Shown: in pieces, positions 26,801 through 41,000 of the stretch | Position numbering within the stretch: position 1 is the first letter of the stretch | How the letters are laid out: each line of letters starts with the position of its first letter | NCBI GenBank assembly: GCA_964007475.1 | Contig: OZ023275.1 | Span: 11,139,829 to 11,203,828 of the forward strand | From: Hybos culiciformis | Taxonomy: Eukaryota > Arthropoda > Insecta > Diptera > Hybotidae | Length of the DNA: 64,000 nt | Reading direction: 5' to 3' | Notes under the pieces: model-generated | Told to the model about the DNA's origin: nothing | The model's input: the letters and a program-made list of their open reading frames with translations, nothing else | Database searches by the model: none | Translations under genes and position numbers: made by a program

Positions 26801-29800
26801 GGAAAAGTTAAATTGAAAATTTTTTTGTCGATAAACGAGAAAAAAATATTTTATGAGTTACATAATCGCAATAATAACTAAAATCATAAAGACTTTCATA
26901 CAAAAAAAGAACAAATTTGAAATATAATACCTTAGTATATGATTTTGGGACAACAAATAGATAGAAAATAAAATTTATACGAGGAAGATAGTTTTTTTTT
27001 TTATTTTTTTCTTATTTTGAACAATAATTATAATAAATGGGTTAGTTTTTCTTTGAAATTCGAAAGTAAAATATATGGGTAATTTTGTTCATAAAAACAT
27101 TGATTTTATGATTTTTGATAATAATTGTTTGAACATCTATTTTTAAGTATATTATATAATGCATAGAATGCGAATACGGTTCTAAAATTTTCGCTCAACC
27201 TAATTAGAACATTACAATATTATAATGTGTGGAAAATTAAAATTGTTATAATACTTTTCGAAAGCCTAATATCGTAATTACATTTAATTTTACTCAAAAT
27301 AGAAAATAAAATTATCATTATCGCACTAAGAACTTATTAGTATTATTTAAGTTAAACTTAACTAAGAGCTAATAATTTATAAGGCTAAATTTTAACTTAA
27401 AATCTATATTAACATAATTAAAAAACATAGTTTTCTGAAACATAAATATTCCATTCAGACAAACACCAAAATAAAATTCCAACTTATAGACAATATGGTT
27501 TGAAACAGTTGCCTTAATTATTTTATCAGCAATATTTTAATAACAAGATAATTTAGTTTTTCTCTCTGAAAATATATAAGTAGAACATCACCAAAATTTT
27601 ATTATCGAAAAATATTTTTTATCTTCAAAATAAAACTATAAAAAATTAATTTCCATAATATTATTATGTACTTGTATAAAATTTTGTATTTATTAAATTG
27701 AATGAAATAAAAGAACAATTTTTTTTTTTATTTTAAATAATTTAAGTAATTTTATTTATTTATTGATTTATTAAGTTTTTTCACGGTACTTTAATGTTAA
27801 GAAAATAATAAAAAAAAAGATTTTCTTGAATTTAACTTTTTACAAATTTACAATATTAAAATCAACAATATCATTACAAAAATATTCAATTACACCTAAT
27901 ATTATTTTTACTGCAGATTGTTTTTTAATGAATTGCAATAAATAAATATTGACAGTCACTTGAAGAACATTATATGATTATAATCAATTATGAGAATGAA
28001 CAAACACGAAAAATCATAAAACTTGTTTTTTAAAAGTCAGAAATGGTTTGAAATGTTCAATATGGTTTGTTTTTGTTAGGCTCTAACCAACTTTAAAACT
28101 CTTTAACCAACTTTAAAACCTTAAGCAAAAAGTCACTGACGTTAAAAAGTTTAAGAGTCGCAAGAGTGTGCATTGATTTTACGACCCTTTTTACTTTTAC
28201 TTTTTCAATTATTTTTAATTTTTAAAGTATATTTTAAAAAAATACCCATTTATGTCCTTTTTCTATCCGTGTTTTATAGGCGTTCATAAGGAAATGAGAA
28301 GTCGATTAAATTTTTTTTTATTAATTGATAGATTACGGTCCAGTTTAGAGGAAGTGATTGAATTATGTAATTTCTTAATTTATATTTAATGGTCAGATGT
28401 AAAAAAAAATTTCTCAGAAAATATTCCCGATTTAAAAAAAAAATTGCAACAAACAAATAGATATTATATGTAATAAAAATATTGCCTAACATGCAAGCTT
28501 TTATACCTACAGAAGAAAAAAATGAGAATGAAAATTATTTTGTTTAAAAATATTTTGATAAAATTTATTATATACTATTAATATGACATCAAAATTACAA
28601 AATATAGTCCAATTTTCTGTCAGATCATATCAATTTCTGATTGCTTTTAATTTTTTCTTACATTTTTTTATGGTATTGGAGAACCACAAAGCGGTTCATT
28701 TTTTGTCTTTCATGTTGATAATAAATCAAATTTGTATTGTCTATATAAACTTTTCAGATTTCCCCAAAACTAAATTATTTTCATTTTTCAAGCACTCTGA
28801 TGCTGTGTAAGATTATTATGTTCTATGCTTTAGTGTCCACATAAATTATCGCATAACTTTTTTTTGTTTTTTTTTACCAACTTTCAAAATATAGAAATTC
28901 ATTTCGTGAATTGAAAATAAAAAGTAAAAAAAAAAAAATTAAATTTCATTTTTTTGTTTTGTTATTTTTATGATGCTTATGTGATATCGCTTCAATAAAT
29001 TCAGCAGACTTAAGCTAAAAAATAAATTGAAAAATCAAGCAATGATAGATAGGTTTTCATATTTCATTTCCACAATGCATTTTTCTTTCGTTTTTAATAC
29101 TATCAAGCATTAAAAAAGGATTCTTTATATAGTAAAGATAAAAATATAATAATGCACATCAATAAACTGAACTTTGTCAATAGTCAATAATTTACAAAAA
29201 AAAAAAAGAGAACAATAAAAGGATTTCCTTGCACAAAAGTATAAAGAAAATAAAAAATACACATATATATATTTTTAGTTTTCCGCAACTGGGGCTCCAA
29301 ATCCTCTATTTTAATTCCCTCAAATACATATACATATATACAAACAATAAAAGAGCTTAATTTTATTTTTTCTGGCTTACAAAAAAGGTTTTATATCATT
29401 CCGAAAGAAATGAAAGCAATTGACAATTGTATATTATCTTTGTGGACAATTTATTGTTTTTATTTAGTTTTTTTTTTTTATATTGTTATCCTTTGATTTC
29501 CATTTAAGGATAAATTAAATTAAAAGATAAATCAGAAATATGGTTTTGAAGAGGTTCTATGGTCAGATTTAAATGATGTTTTAAAAATAGTGCATTTCTA
29601 TCATTATTATTAATCTCAATTGATTGTAAATTTTAAAGTTTTTGACTTTTTTGACTTTGTTTCTTTAATAATTTCATAGATCGGTTTGAATTATATTAAT
29701 CCTGTACTTCAATATCCCTATTACCAGGACATCAAATCAAATCATAATATGATTTTAGTTTTGTTTATATTTGGCCATAATTTTTTAGGTTATGACTGTT

Positions 29801-31860
29801 ATGGCTGTAATATATGCGTTAAGAGCCCTCAATGTGAAAAATTGCAAAAAATGGGTCTTAGTTTGGCTTTGATTGTAGGGTTACTACAATCTAGACTGAA
29901 GTGATTTTTTGATATGTTAGAGAGTATATAACTGGCTCCAGGGTAGGTGAGGCGGATTTTTTAAATTTTGAGTTTTTTGGCCCAAACAAGCCTTTAAAAA
30001 ACTTGAACACATTTGCTTGGATTCTGAAGTAAAGGAAAAAGATAATAAAAAATCTCAAACGCAGAAATGAAGCTAAAATACCACTCTCCAGGGCTGGTGA
30101 CGTGAAATTTTGAATTTCTTTAATTTCCTAAACAATTTTTAATTAATTTCATTTATTTCTAAGAATTTTTTAATTTTTTTGGTAAATTACAGTTTCTGCA
30201 CAGAAATCAAATTCAAATATAGTTTTGTGATTTTCTGGTAGAGGTGTTTTTCGTACAAATTTTGTCGCATTCTTCACGGCCGTTTATTTTCTGTAAAATA
30301 AAACAAAAAAAACTGCAAAAATAGAAAACAGAAATAGAAAACAGAATTTCAAGTGGAGGGCTCTTAAATAAATAAACCTAAAAAGAAGTTAACAAATTGA
30401 ATTTTCTTCTATATGGGAAAATTAATTGCTTAATTCACTAACATATATTTCTAGAAATAAAAATTAAAAATTCTTCTATAATCATTCAAATTTTTTTTCT
30501 TTACTTGCAATTTTATCTCTGTTTAGCGTAGAAAATTGATTTATAAAAAAAAATATAATAGTTTAACTGAATAGAAATTTTTTTTTGAATTATATCATGA
30601 AATTGACCTTTTTTCATTAAAAATTATTTTTTTTTTTTTAATTTTTTTTCTCCATATAAAATTAAAGATTATTTTAAAATAAGTAAAGAAAGTCACGTTT
30701 ATTTAATTTTCATGGAATAATTTGGTTGAAATTGTTTTTTTTTTTTTTTTTTTTGTTATTTTAATGTCATTTTTGAGAATTATTTTTGATTTATAGAACA
30801 GATTCTATAAATAAATCACAATAGCAGCTCATTTCGATATACTGACCATTAAAACTCCAAAAATTTTCATTCTAGTTGCATTAATCGATTATGATTTTTT
30901 GTTTTCCCGCTCTATAATTAAATAAAAAATACGATTAAAAACAAGTGATAAATTAATGTTTATATAAGCAATTGAAAAAAATTTATTTACTTAAATTTTA
31001 CAAAAAAAAAAATTGCTTTTTTAAATTGATTGCAAACTAAATACACAAAAATTTTCATAAATGAACTTGTAACATATAAAATCATGTAAACAAAATACAT
31101 CACATCATCAAAAATAATTTATCATTCGAATTTTAATCTAAATATTTGAGAAAAGTTTTTCATTTATAATTTACTATAGATTTCAAAAAGGCTCAAAAAC
31201 AAAAAAAAAAGTAAAATATTAAATTGATTGTGAATTTATAAATTAAGTAAATATTAAATTTTTCACACAATATTGTCTGGAGACTGTCTGATGACCCGAA
31301 ATCTTGAAAGAAATAAATTGGAAAAAAAAAATGTTCCACATGATAAAATGTCACGAATTCAAGATTTATGAATAATATTTTATTTTTGACGCCATAAAAA
31401 AAATTAATGTTATTTTAAAATTTATGAAAAAAAATTACGATGAAATTTTTTATGAAAAATTGTTTATAAAATTTACACCTTTTTTTGAAGCAAAAAATGG
31501 TAAAATGGTCACATGAATTTTAAATTAAAAATCTTTGATACATGTCGGTTTTTTTTTTTTTGAGTATTTTTGGCCATAAATATGTACATATACAATTTTC
31601 TAACTAGTATTATATAAAAAAATCAAATAGGTACAAAATAGACCGAGACGATCAAAAATTAGAGTTTAAATTTTGAGAATCAGAATTCAAGCAAGCATAA
31701 GCATTAGATTGTTTAGTTCCAAAAGTACATTTTAAGAATAAAAATACTCATAGAAATTATGCTAGTGCAGCCAAAAATAAATATAGTATTAATTAAAACT
31801 GCGATTGAATCTAAAATATTGCTTTAAATCAATATTAAATTGTATTGAACTATTGCAGTC
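17830..31860. other. Gene-free AT-rich stretch
   Basis: No recognisable gene. It holds simple features only: AATTTGAC repeated three times near 19619-19642, a TTAAACATAA palindrome near 25020-25053, and two related TCCAGGG..GGTGA patches near 29938 and 30088. The frame at 29686-29904 lacks an ATG at its start and resembles no family I know. Confidence 0.55.
28084..28122. repeat. Short direct duplication, 19-bp unit x2
   Basis: TAACCAACTTTAAAACT occurs twice in tandem at about 28085 and 28104, followed by an AAGC boundary. A small slippage-type duplication. Confidence 0.7.
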
Positions 31861-31864
31861 TTTT

Positions 31865-32038
31865 ATTGAGGTGGACAAATAAAAGCAAATCTATTTATTT
31901 TAATTTCACAAGTTTATTTCGCCGTTCTCTGAGGCTTTATAAAGTTACAAATAATTTTATCTTGAGGCAAATTATATTGTCAAAATTTAAATAAATTAAT
32001 TTGCTTTTACATATTTGCCTTACATAATACACCTCAAT
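31865..32038. mobile_element. 174-bp inverted-repeat element
   Basis: The outer ends ATTGAGGTG and CACCTCAAT are perfect complements. The arms continue with AAAAGCAAAT..ATTTATTT on the left and its complement on the right, offset by an indel of about ten bases. The centre holds a short higher-GC patch (GCCGTTCTCTGAGGC). It looks like a small MITE; the target duplication is unclear. Confidence 0.55.
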
Positions 32039-32044
32039 GAAAAA

Positions 32045-35000
32045 CAACAACAATACATTTTCCCGCCACTAAAAATATATCTAATAATAAATTCGTTAAT
32101 AAATAAATAAAAATATCAATTCTAACGTTGTTAAAAAGCTTTAAGTTCTAGTTCTAGTATATCATATTTTTAATACAGTCATGCGATTGGCACACGTTAA
32201 AAATTTATTTATTTCAACTGCAGCTTTTTTTTTTAAATACACATGTACATGTACATGTTTTTTTCTTGCCCATTTTATTGTAATGTCAATATTCAATAAT
32301 TTGTTGGGGCGGTAAAAATTACTGACTGTACGTGTGTTATTCTACTATGTATCTAATATATAATTGTGATTTATAGCAACAGACAAACATTAGAAATAAA
32401 TATCAAGTTCATCGTGCTCATATAATATATTGAGAGGTTTATCAAAAATTAAATTAATTCTAAAGAAATTATATGATTTAACATAAATTTATTTAATGTT
32501 TAGAACTGCTTTTATACTGAATTCACAACCAACGCGATTTGATTATAACAATTTTATTAGACCAGTAAAATTCAACTGAGATTAACATGATATTTATTTA
32601 TTGATTAGAAAAAATAAGAAAAAAAACTCATAATACAAGAAAATAATATATGTATATAATAAAAAAAATTATTTTGAAGGAAAAATCAGATCAATCTTCT
32701 TTAAACATCGCTGTTATTGTTGTATCGTAAATGGTATTATGTGAATATTTGTTGAGAACTTTCCCAACATTAAATATAACATATATAACCAAAAATGAAA
32801 AAAAAAATATTCTATTTGAGGTGGAAAATTTAATCACGAAAACACAGAATTATTTTTGTAAAGCTGATGGTACGAATATCAAAATATTTTAAATATTTTA
32901 AAAACGATGAATAAAATAATTTCAGTACAAAAATATTTAAATGATTTAGATCTAATAGTTTTTCCAGAATTAGACTTGCATCAATTAAATATTTTATACA
33001 ATCTGTCTTTGATCGAAGAGTGAAATAATTTGTAAATTGTTAAAGCAATGTTGTGTAATAATTAATAAATAAATAAAGAAATGAAATGTCACTTTATTTG
33101 ATAAATGTGATTGATAAATATTAAGATTTTAGTATATATTTAACCTTGACACTTAAACTTGCAGCTTTAACTACATAAAACTATATAATCTTTGAATGTA
33201 TTATTACTCCACCCGAATTTATTTAATAACTTTTTTCCAACAACACTCATGATTTTATTTTAATTTTCTTATAATTAAATATAATGTCACGAATTAATTA
33301 TTATGTTATCGTTTCTTTGTGCAACATTTATTTTAATGATTTTACATTTTTCCTGATTATGTTCATCACAAAATTAATTTTCATATAAAGAATAATAATA
33401 AATATAAAAAGAAATATTTGAATAAAATTATAGAAAGTGTCTGGGTATCATGAGCATGTACAAAGTATTGTTTTTAAATCTTATCAAACCATTTACTAAA
33501 ATGAATATTAAGGATTTCTTATCAGGCACTATTAAGCTTAAATATTATTAAATTTTAATTTTAATAGTTGGCTTTACGATAAAAGTTATAGTAATATTTT
33601 TCATTTAATAAAGTAAGTTTTCAAAAATATTTTAATGCCTCACAGTCAATAACGATATAGTAAAATAATTTTTTGGTAAGTTAGAAATTAATGGAAGCTA
33701 TTTTTAAAATCAAATAATTTTTTTGTTTATTTGAGAAGCATATCAGATGGTATAAAGTAAGAATTGGAATTGAGTTTTGAAAAAAGTTAAAAAAATTTCA
33801 TTTTTTACAAGTTAAATATAGCACATTTTGTCTCTGTTTCTAATTATTTATTTATTAAGAAATTAATTTATCCAAAATCGGGGTGAAAATGTTGATCAGT
33901 AAAAATAATAAAACTAGCATTTGTGAGAGTGGAATTCTAAAAAAAAAAAAAAAAGCTCATGGGGTTGTGATATGGATTTTTTGTTTCACTATTTTAATTC
34001 TTTTTTTTGTATGGGACTGATTCCTCTTTATATACATGCTTTTTGATTGTATCTAATCCACAGAAATCTTTAAGCAAAAATTTGTGTTTATTTAAAAAAA
34101 AAAATATAGAAAGGTGGCAGCAATAAAAAATAAAAGATAACCAAAAACCAATTACGTAAAGTGCATGTCACATGCATATTTTTTTCTTCAACAATGATAT
34201 TTCATATAACAGTATGTTAAACTAAATGCTACAATCTAAAAATGCATATTTGTACATTTTTACTTTAAAAACTTAGGTTTTAATGGAAAGAAATTTTAAT
34301 AATTGATTTTTGAAGTTAAGAACATTAATAATTTTTAATATTAATTTTGCCAAAGTAGCACTTTCAAAGAAATTCCATGAATAATTATTTAACTATAACT
34401 TTTTTAGTCATAACTTCAACTCCTTGTAATGGCGGGTTCTAAATTTGTCCATAACATAAACTAATAAATTTTTCAAAATATTTTTATGAAGCTAATTTTT
34501 CTAACTTTAATGATTAAATTTATATAAAAAGTAAATAAAAAATTAATTTTGTTTTTTGGTCCATCTTAATAAATTTAGAGTTCTTCCTTACAAGCTAAAC
34601 AAAAAACAGTAGAAAACAAATTGTGGTGGTTATTAACACTTGGATAAAATACAAAATGAAGTCAATTAGGGCATTACAGCAGATTTTCATTAATTTATTT
34701 AAAAAACAAAATTTATAATTGAAAGATAAAAATATTATTTTCCTTTATATTTCTACATTTATTTTTTCGTTAAGAAGATTTCTCTTTATTAGTGATTGTT
34801 TTGAAAAGCCCCCAAAATTTATTTTGTAATTAGTTTTTTTTTTTGTTAACTTTTGTAAAAAGATATCCATTTTCATTAAGACTGTAACAGCTAACAGACA
34901 AATACGGAAAATGCAACAAAATTTATCTTTATAGGTTAAGGATATCGTATAATTCTTATGTTCAAAGTTATAATTACTTTTTATTCTATAATTATAAAGA

Positions 35001-38000
35001 AATAATATTTATGATTCGAAAGGAGCTTAAGATTTTTAGAAATATAACACAATACTTCATATTTGATCTTCATTTCATTTTCTTAGCTGCTAAAATTTAT
35101 TTTGTGACCTTTTGATGTCTATAATTACATACATATATTTATAGTGCAGTAGAAAAATCTTATTTTAAATAATCTAAAAAAAAGGAATCTCTTGAAAAAC
35201 TTTTGTTTACATAAATTGTTGTATGCACATAATAAACATTGTGTTTATTATGTACTACAACGTAATTCATTTTTATTTACCATTATGTCAATCCAATTTT
35301 TTATTCATTTTTTTTAAATAACAGAACTGCTTTAAAATAGGAAAATCAAAATCTATGAGATCATAAAAAAAAATCATAAAATGTAAAATGATTTTTTTGT
35401 TGCGATATGTCAAGATTGTCTGGTGTCTGTCTGATAAAAATATTCTGTATACACAGTCTCTCTACAGATAAACGAAAATTATTTGAAAGCAACATAAGGA
35501 AATTATTTTTCTAGTGAATGAAAAGTGTCATCATCATAATACATTTTTTTTTTTTAATTTTTATGCTGTCTATATTTGGCCCTAAAGAATTCAAACAATA
35601 CACATAATGTTAAATTCTGTTTAATAAATAAAATCTTTTCGAAGTATACGAGAAAAAGTTTTAGGAAATAAACTTTCATTTATTTTGTTTTGTTTTATAT
35701 GGAGGAATAAAAATAACTATTTTTCAATAATGCATTTTGGTTTGAAATTAACTTCATTTTAAACATATACTTGTAAATATTTATATCATCTTTCAAGTCA
35801 AACAAAGTCTAGTGTGAGTAAATATAAGACACATTTTTGTTGACTTTTCAAGTATATGAATGGATACATAAATAGTAAAATTCAAAAGTTTAATTCATGA
35901 AGAAATGCACTCAAAAAATTTATGGATCCATGATATAACGAATATTATTTTCTAATATTATAGTCAACATAGGCATTATTAAAAAACCGCATTGTCAGTC
36001 CGCTTGAGGAACTTTCAGATTTATTGTCTTATTTTAAATTTATTCGAATAAGCTGGTCTTCTTTGTTCTTTATTTTGTTCAAATTTTCGACTGTAGGCGC
36101 CATTTCAGTTATATTAATCAGGAATATTAATAGCGCCGAGAAACCATTCCAACTTTTATTGGCTCTATTTAATTATTTTTCATGAAAATTTTGAACTGGT
36201 ATTAGGCCAAATTGACCTTGAAGTCATTAACATGATTTACTTAATATATCTCATCAAAATTGTTAAGTACTCAATGAAACATTGTGAGTGAAATTAGAAA
36301 AAAATATTTTCATTTCTTCATTTTCCTAATGAAGTAAAATATTTCTCACCATTAATATTTTCACCAGTCGATCGTTTACTTTAAAGGAGGAAATTATAAA
36401 TTCTGTGTTTTCGAAAAACAGAAAACAAAATTCAAGGAAAAATAATGCGTGATACGAATGTAAATTATAATTCTATTTATTATATTATTAATTTGAATTT
36501 ATATTGCTTTTGAAGCTTATTTAAGATATGTAGGTGCCCTGTAATAAATTTTATTTATTTTTGGTTTTTTTAACGCACAAAAATTGTATACTAAAACTTT
36601 GTTTTATTATCTCAATTTTCATCTAAAGGAAGTAAATTTCTTCTATACATAAATAACTTAATTTTAATAATTTTAATTTATTGGCTAACAAATTAACAAA
36701 ATTGTTGGTAATTAAGTATTTTAATAGGGTAATTTATATTTTCATAAAAATAATTAATAGTCCTTCGAAATGAATGAGTAAAAAAATTTTCAAAGATTTG
36801 CTAAAAATACTGAACATTTTATCGATTAAAATAAGTTTTTACTTGATATTTATTATTAGGAGAAACATTGGAAAATTTGTGGAAAGGAAACCATCGTGGG
36901 AAAAACGAATATGCTGCTTTTGTGAGAAGTGCCAATCAGTAATTTCAATCCAAAAACTAAATATTTTATTATTTAGAATTATTTCATATTACAAAATATA
37001 AATTGAAATTGTGTTTTTCCTTTTTGCCGTTTTGATAAAGAAAAGAAATTAAATGTACTTGTTTTTAATGTGGACTTGTATATTGACAAGCTCTATCATT
37101 ATTGACTACGCTCTCTGATAAATATTGATTTATAAAGTTTACGGAAAGTCATTAATAACACTTCTTTAATATTAGATAATTTAATTAACGTAAAGAAAAT
37201 ATTAGAATAGATTACATATGTTAGTATGCACAATATTATGTCTGTAAATTTAAGGGATTTTCTTCATTTCAGTGTGAGAATAAATTCATTATAGCTTAAA
37301 AAGTTAAGACGCAAAACCTCCAATTTTGTAATTTTATTAATAAATAGATAAGAATAATGAAATCGCAAACTCAACCCGCAAATGTCTGAAATTTTTATAA
37401 CTTTTTTAATTGAGAATTATTTTAATAGAAATTATTAAAAGTTTCCGTCCTGGGTGTGAAGTTATGAACATAATTAAGAGATTTTCTTATTATTATAATA
37501 AAAAAATAATTATTATTTTTCGCAGTACACTATGAAAAGGATTCTTCGATTCGCAGATAAAAGAAAATAATGAGATAAGAAAATGTAAAAATTGAACGTT
37601 GGTTTTTTTAAATTTAATAATTATTGTCTGCACTTATGTTCTTTATTGATTCGAATATTGATTAATTTTTGATTATCTAGAAAATTTATTTTTTTTAATT
37701 AAAAATATTTTCTTATGATTTTCCGTGCTTGAAATTGAAGAAAAAAAAAAAAAAGGTTGATTATATTTTTTATTTTATATATTTCCGTAAATTGTCTTAT
37801 TTTTTATTCTTTTTATTTACAAAACAAAATTGATGGGGATAAATTTAAATTGTTCAATTTTATGAATTTAATGTCTAGACAATTTTTTTATTCTTAAAAA
37901 AATGGTCAAGATAGAGAATAAAATTGTGCAAATATTGACAAAGGTTTGTTTTGACAGTGTTGATTATTGTACTGAGTTCGCAAAGAGTTAGTTAATTTTT

Positions 38001-41000
38001 TATTTTTAAATATTTTTTTATCTGATATTTTTTATGAACTTTTTACGTACAGACGTTCAAAATTAATTAGATAATTTTTATCACTAAAGGTTTAGCCATT
38101 TTTATTAGTGGATACTGTAAAAGCTGAAGTTAATAAAATTTCAATGATTTTATGTCAGTGAATTGAGTTCTTTCACCACTTAATATTATCATGAATTATC
38201 AGTAGTAATTTTATTTAGAAATTTAGAACAGTTTTTCAGGTTGAAAACTTTTTTTTTAAGAAAGGTTCTTCTCTAACTTGTAAAAATACTTTTAAAATTT
38301 TCATAAAACTAATGAAATTAAAAGTGTTTAATATTCTTTATCTTAAACAGAACGTATTGCTATAAAATGAAAATTTTTGCCTAATAATTTAATTAAAAAA
38401 AGAATACAAGTATTTCAATTTATTAGAAGTGATAATCATTTACCAAAGAATACTTAAAATGAAAATCTATCCCATTAAATATGTAAAAATATTGGAAATG
38501 CGAAGAAAATTCTTTTTGTAAAAATTTGGTATGTATCTAAAATATTGAAAATTTTCATATACAGTAGTTTGATAGATTTTTTTTTTGATAGGCTTATTTT
38601 GGATTTGGTTTTAACTGAAATATTAAACACAATATGATTCGTTAAATATTTAGTTGTATGAATATAATCAAGCTTATTAAAATTAATGCACACAAATGCC
38701 GTCGTCTGTTATGCGAAACATAAAAAACACAGCTAAATTCTTCGTATAAAGATACTATCGAAATTCACCAAGCATAAAATTTAAAAAATGAATATTAATT
38801 TTAAATTTCTTTAAATACTAATTCAAAAAATATAATTAATAACTGAAATATACTACCCCTTTAAAGTTTATTTTTTTCTTGTTAAATTTCTTACTTAGGT
38901 AAAGTTATAAAAAGTATTTTCTTTTAAGTGAAAAGAAGTGAAAATACTTATTTTTAAATAAAATTAATTATTATATATATATAAGACATATACATACTGT
39001 CTATGCATGTATATTATTATTTATTATAAATATAACTTGTCGGTTCGTTTTTAGTATTAAAGTTATCAAAACTTCTTCTATAAGTTGTTAAAGTGTTATA
39101 ATTTTCCTAATTACTCTGATTTTTTTATGAAAAAAGTGGCGATGTGGAAAGTTGAAAAATAAGTAAAAAAGAATATTAAAAAAACTTAGTAACGTGAATT
39201 ATTTAGGTTTCTTTAAGCACATTTAATGGTCTTATTAATTATGAATTTTTATCGATTAAAAAGAACAAGAAAGTTGCAAAGGTTAAAAATAAAATGACTC
39301 AAAATGACTACATTATTATATATAAGGGTTTCAAAATCCATTAATGATTTAATACGACTAATATCATTATGAATATCATTATGAGAAATTAATTGATTTT
39401 ATGAACGTTGCTCAATTTCTTTAATTTATAAGATTTATAAGATTTTACATTTTTACTAAATAATTTGTGAAGCTTGAATTTTTTAATAAATTTTCTTAAA
39501 AAGAAATAATAGATGAAAGTGTGTGAAGAAACATTTTTTTTCTTTTCAACAATATTTCTAAAAAAATTTTTTAGAGATACTCAATTATATTTCAATATAA
39601 AAATAATGTTCAAGCATTATGTACTTACGGATTTCATCAGCTATTTCAAAATTTCACAACATTATTAGAAGAAATAATTTTAAGTTTATAACTTTTACGA
39701 AAATTATAAGTGCTTATTATAAAACAAAACATGCATGAAATTATCTTATTTTCAAGAAGAATTATTAAAAAAATGTACAAATGAATAAAATGCCAAACTT
39801 TATTTTATTATTAATGTAAAAAAAAATATTTTCTAAAGTGTTTACCCTGAATGAAAAATATTCTGAATATTTGAAAACTTAATAATTACTAACACCTTTC
39901 AAAGAAATTAGACAACTTGATGTCGATAAGATGTATCAATCATTAAAAGGGATATAAGATAACTTAAAATAAAATGGGAGCATGTCCTTAGTTGGTTAAC
40001 AAAATATTGAGTTTAAATAATTAAATTTCAATGGTGACATAAATGATTTTCCTTCTTAATATAATGTAAAAAGTTATTTAAAAGTTATTTAGTGATATTG
40101 TACAGTGAGAATAGGAAATTATGCAAATTCATTTTATTAAGTATAGACAATGAGGTCAATTGCATTGTTATAGAATATTTTCTTTTAAAATTTTGTTTTT
40201 GTATTAAAATCTTTGAAGTTTCCTTTATATTCTTGCAAATTATCTTGTAAAAAAGAACCACTCAAGAATTTCTATTAATATATTTTATGAAAATATTTGT
40301 TTTTTGAAATAACCTTTTTAGGTTTTATGATCGGAAAACTGAAAAAAAAAATCAAATCGCAAAAGGATAAATTAATGCATTTATGAATGAATAACATATT
40401 TCAGTATTTTCAGATTTCGATAAATAAAGCTATGCTATAATTTAAAAATAGTCATATTTGTTCATAACAATAGTAGTTACTTATTCATATATTTGCTGAC
40501 ATTACACAAAACCACGCAAGAAAATATTAGTAATACATATTTATGTAGTAAGTATACATACACACCTAATGAACACAACTTAAGGCATGATATTAATTCT
40601 TAATTTTTGATAAAAAAAAAAAAGGAAATTTTCAATCAAAAATTCAGAATCGGAAGAAAATATATCTTCATTATGGATTTGTTATGTTACTTGATTTTTG
40701 AATTGAAGAATTATATAATAAACATTGTTATGATGTGATTATTAGGATAGGTTTTCAAAAATAAATTCAATATGTCCTTAAAACTTTAAATTTTCAAACG
40801 AAATAATAGAAATTTAGGCTTTGACATATTTTAATATCTTGAATTAAAAATCTAATTTAAAAAAAAAATTGTTATATATAGGTATACATTATAATTGAAT
40901 TAACAAATTTACGAATATTTGAAATTTAAACAAATAAATATTAAATTATAACCAAGAAAATTTTTGAATTGTTAGAAAATTTAAAATTCAAGTACTAAGT

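Noticed and set aside
29686..29904. 72-codon frame with several Cys residues
   Set aside because: It has no ATG at its start and no recognised domain. A possible acceptor (TTTCATAG) precedes it, but no matching exon was found.
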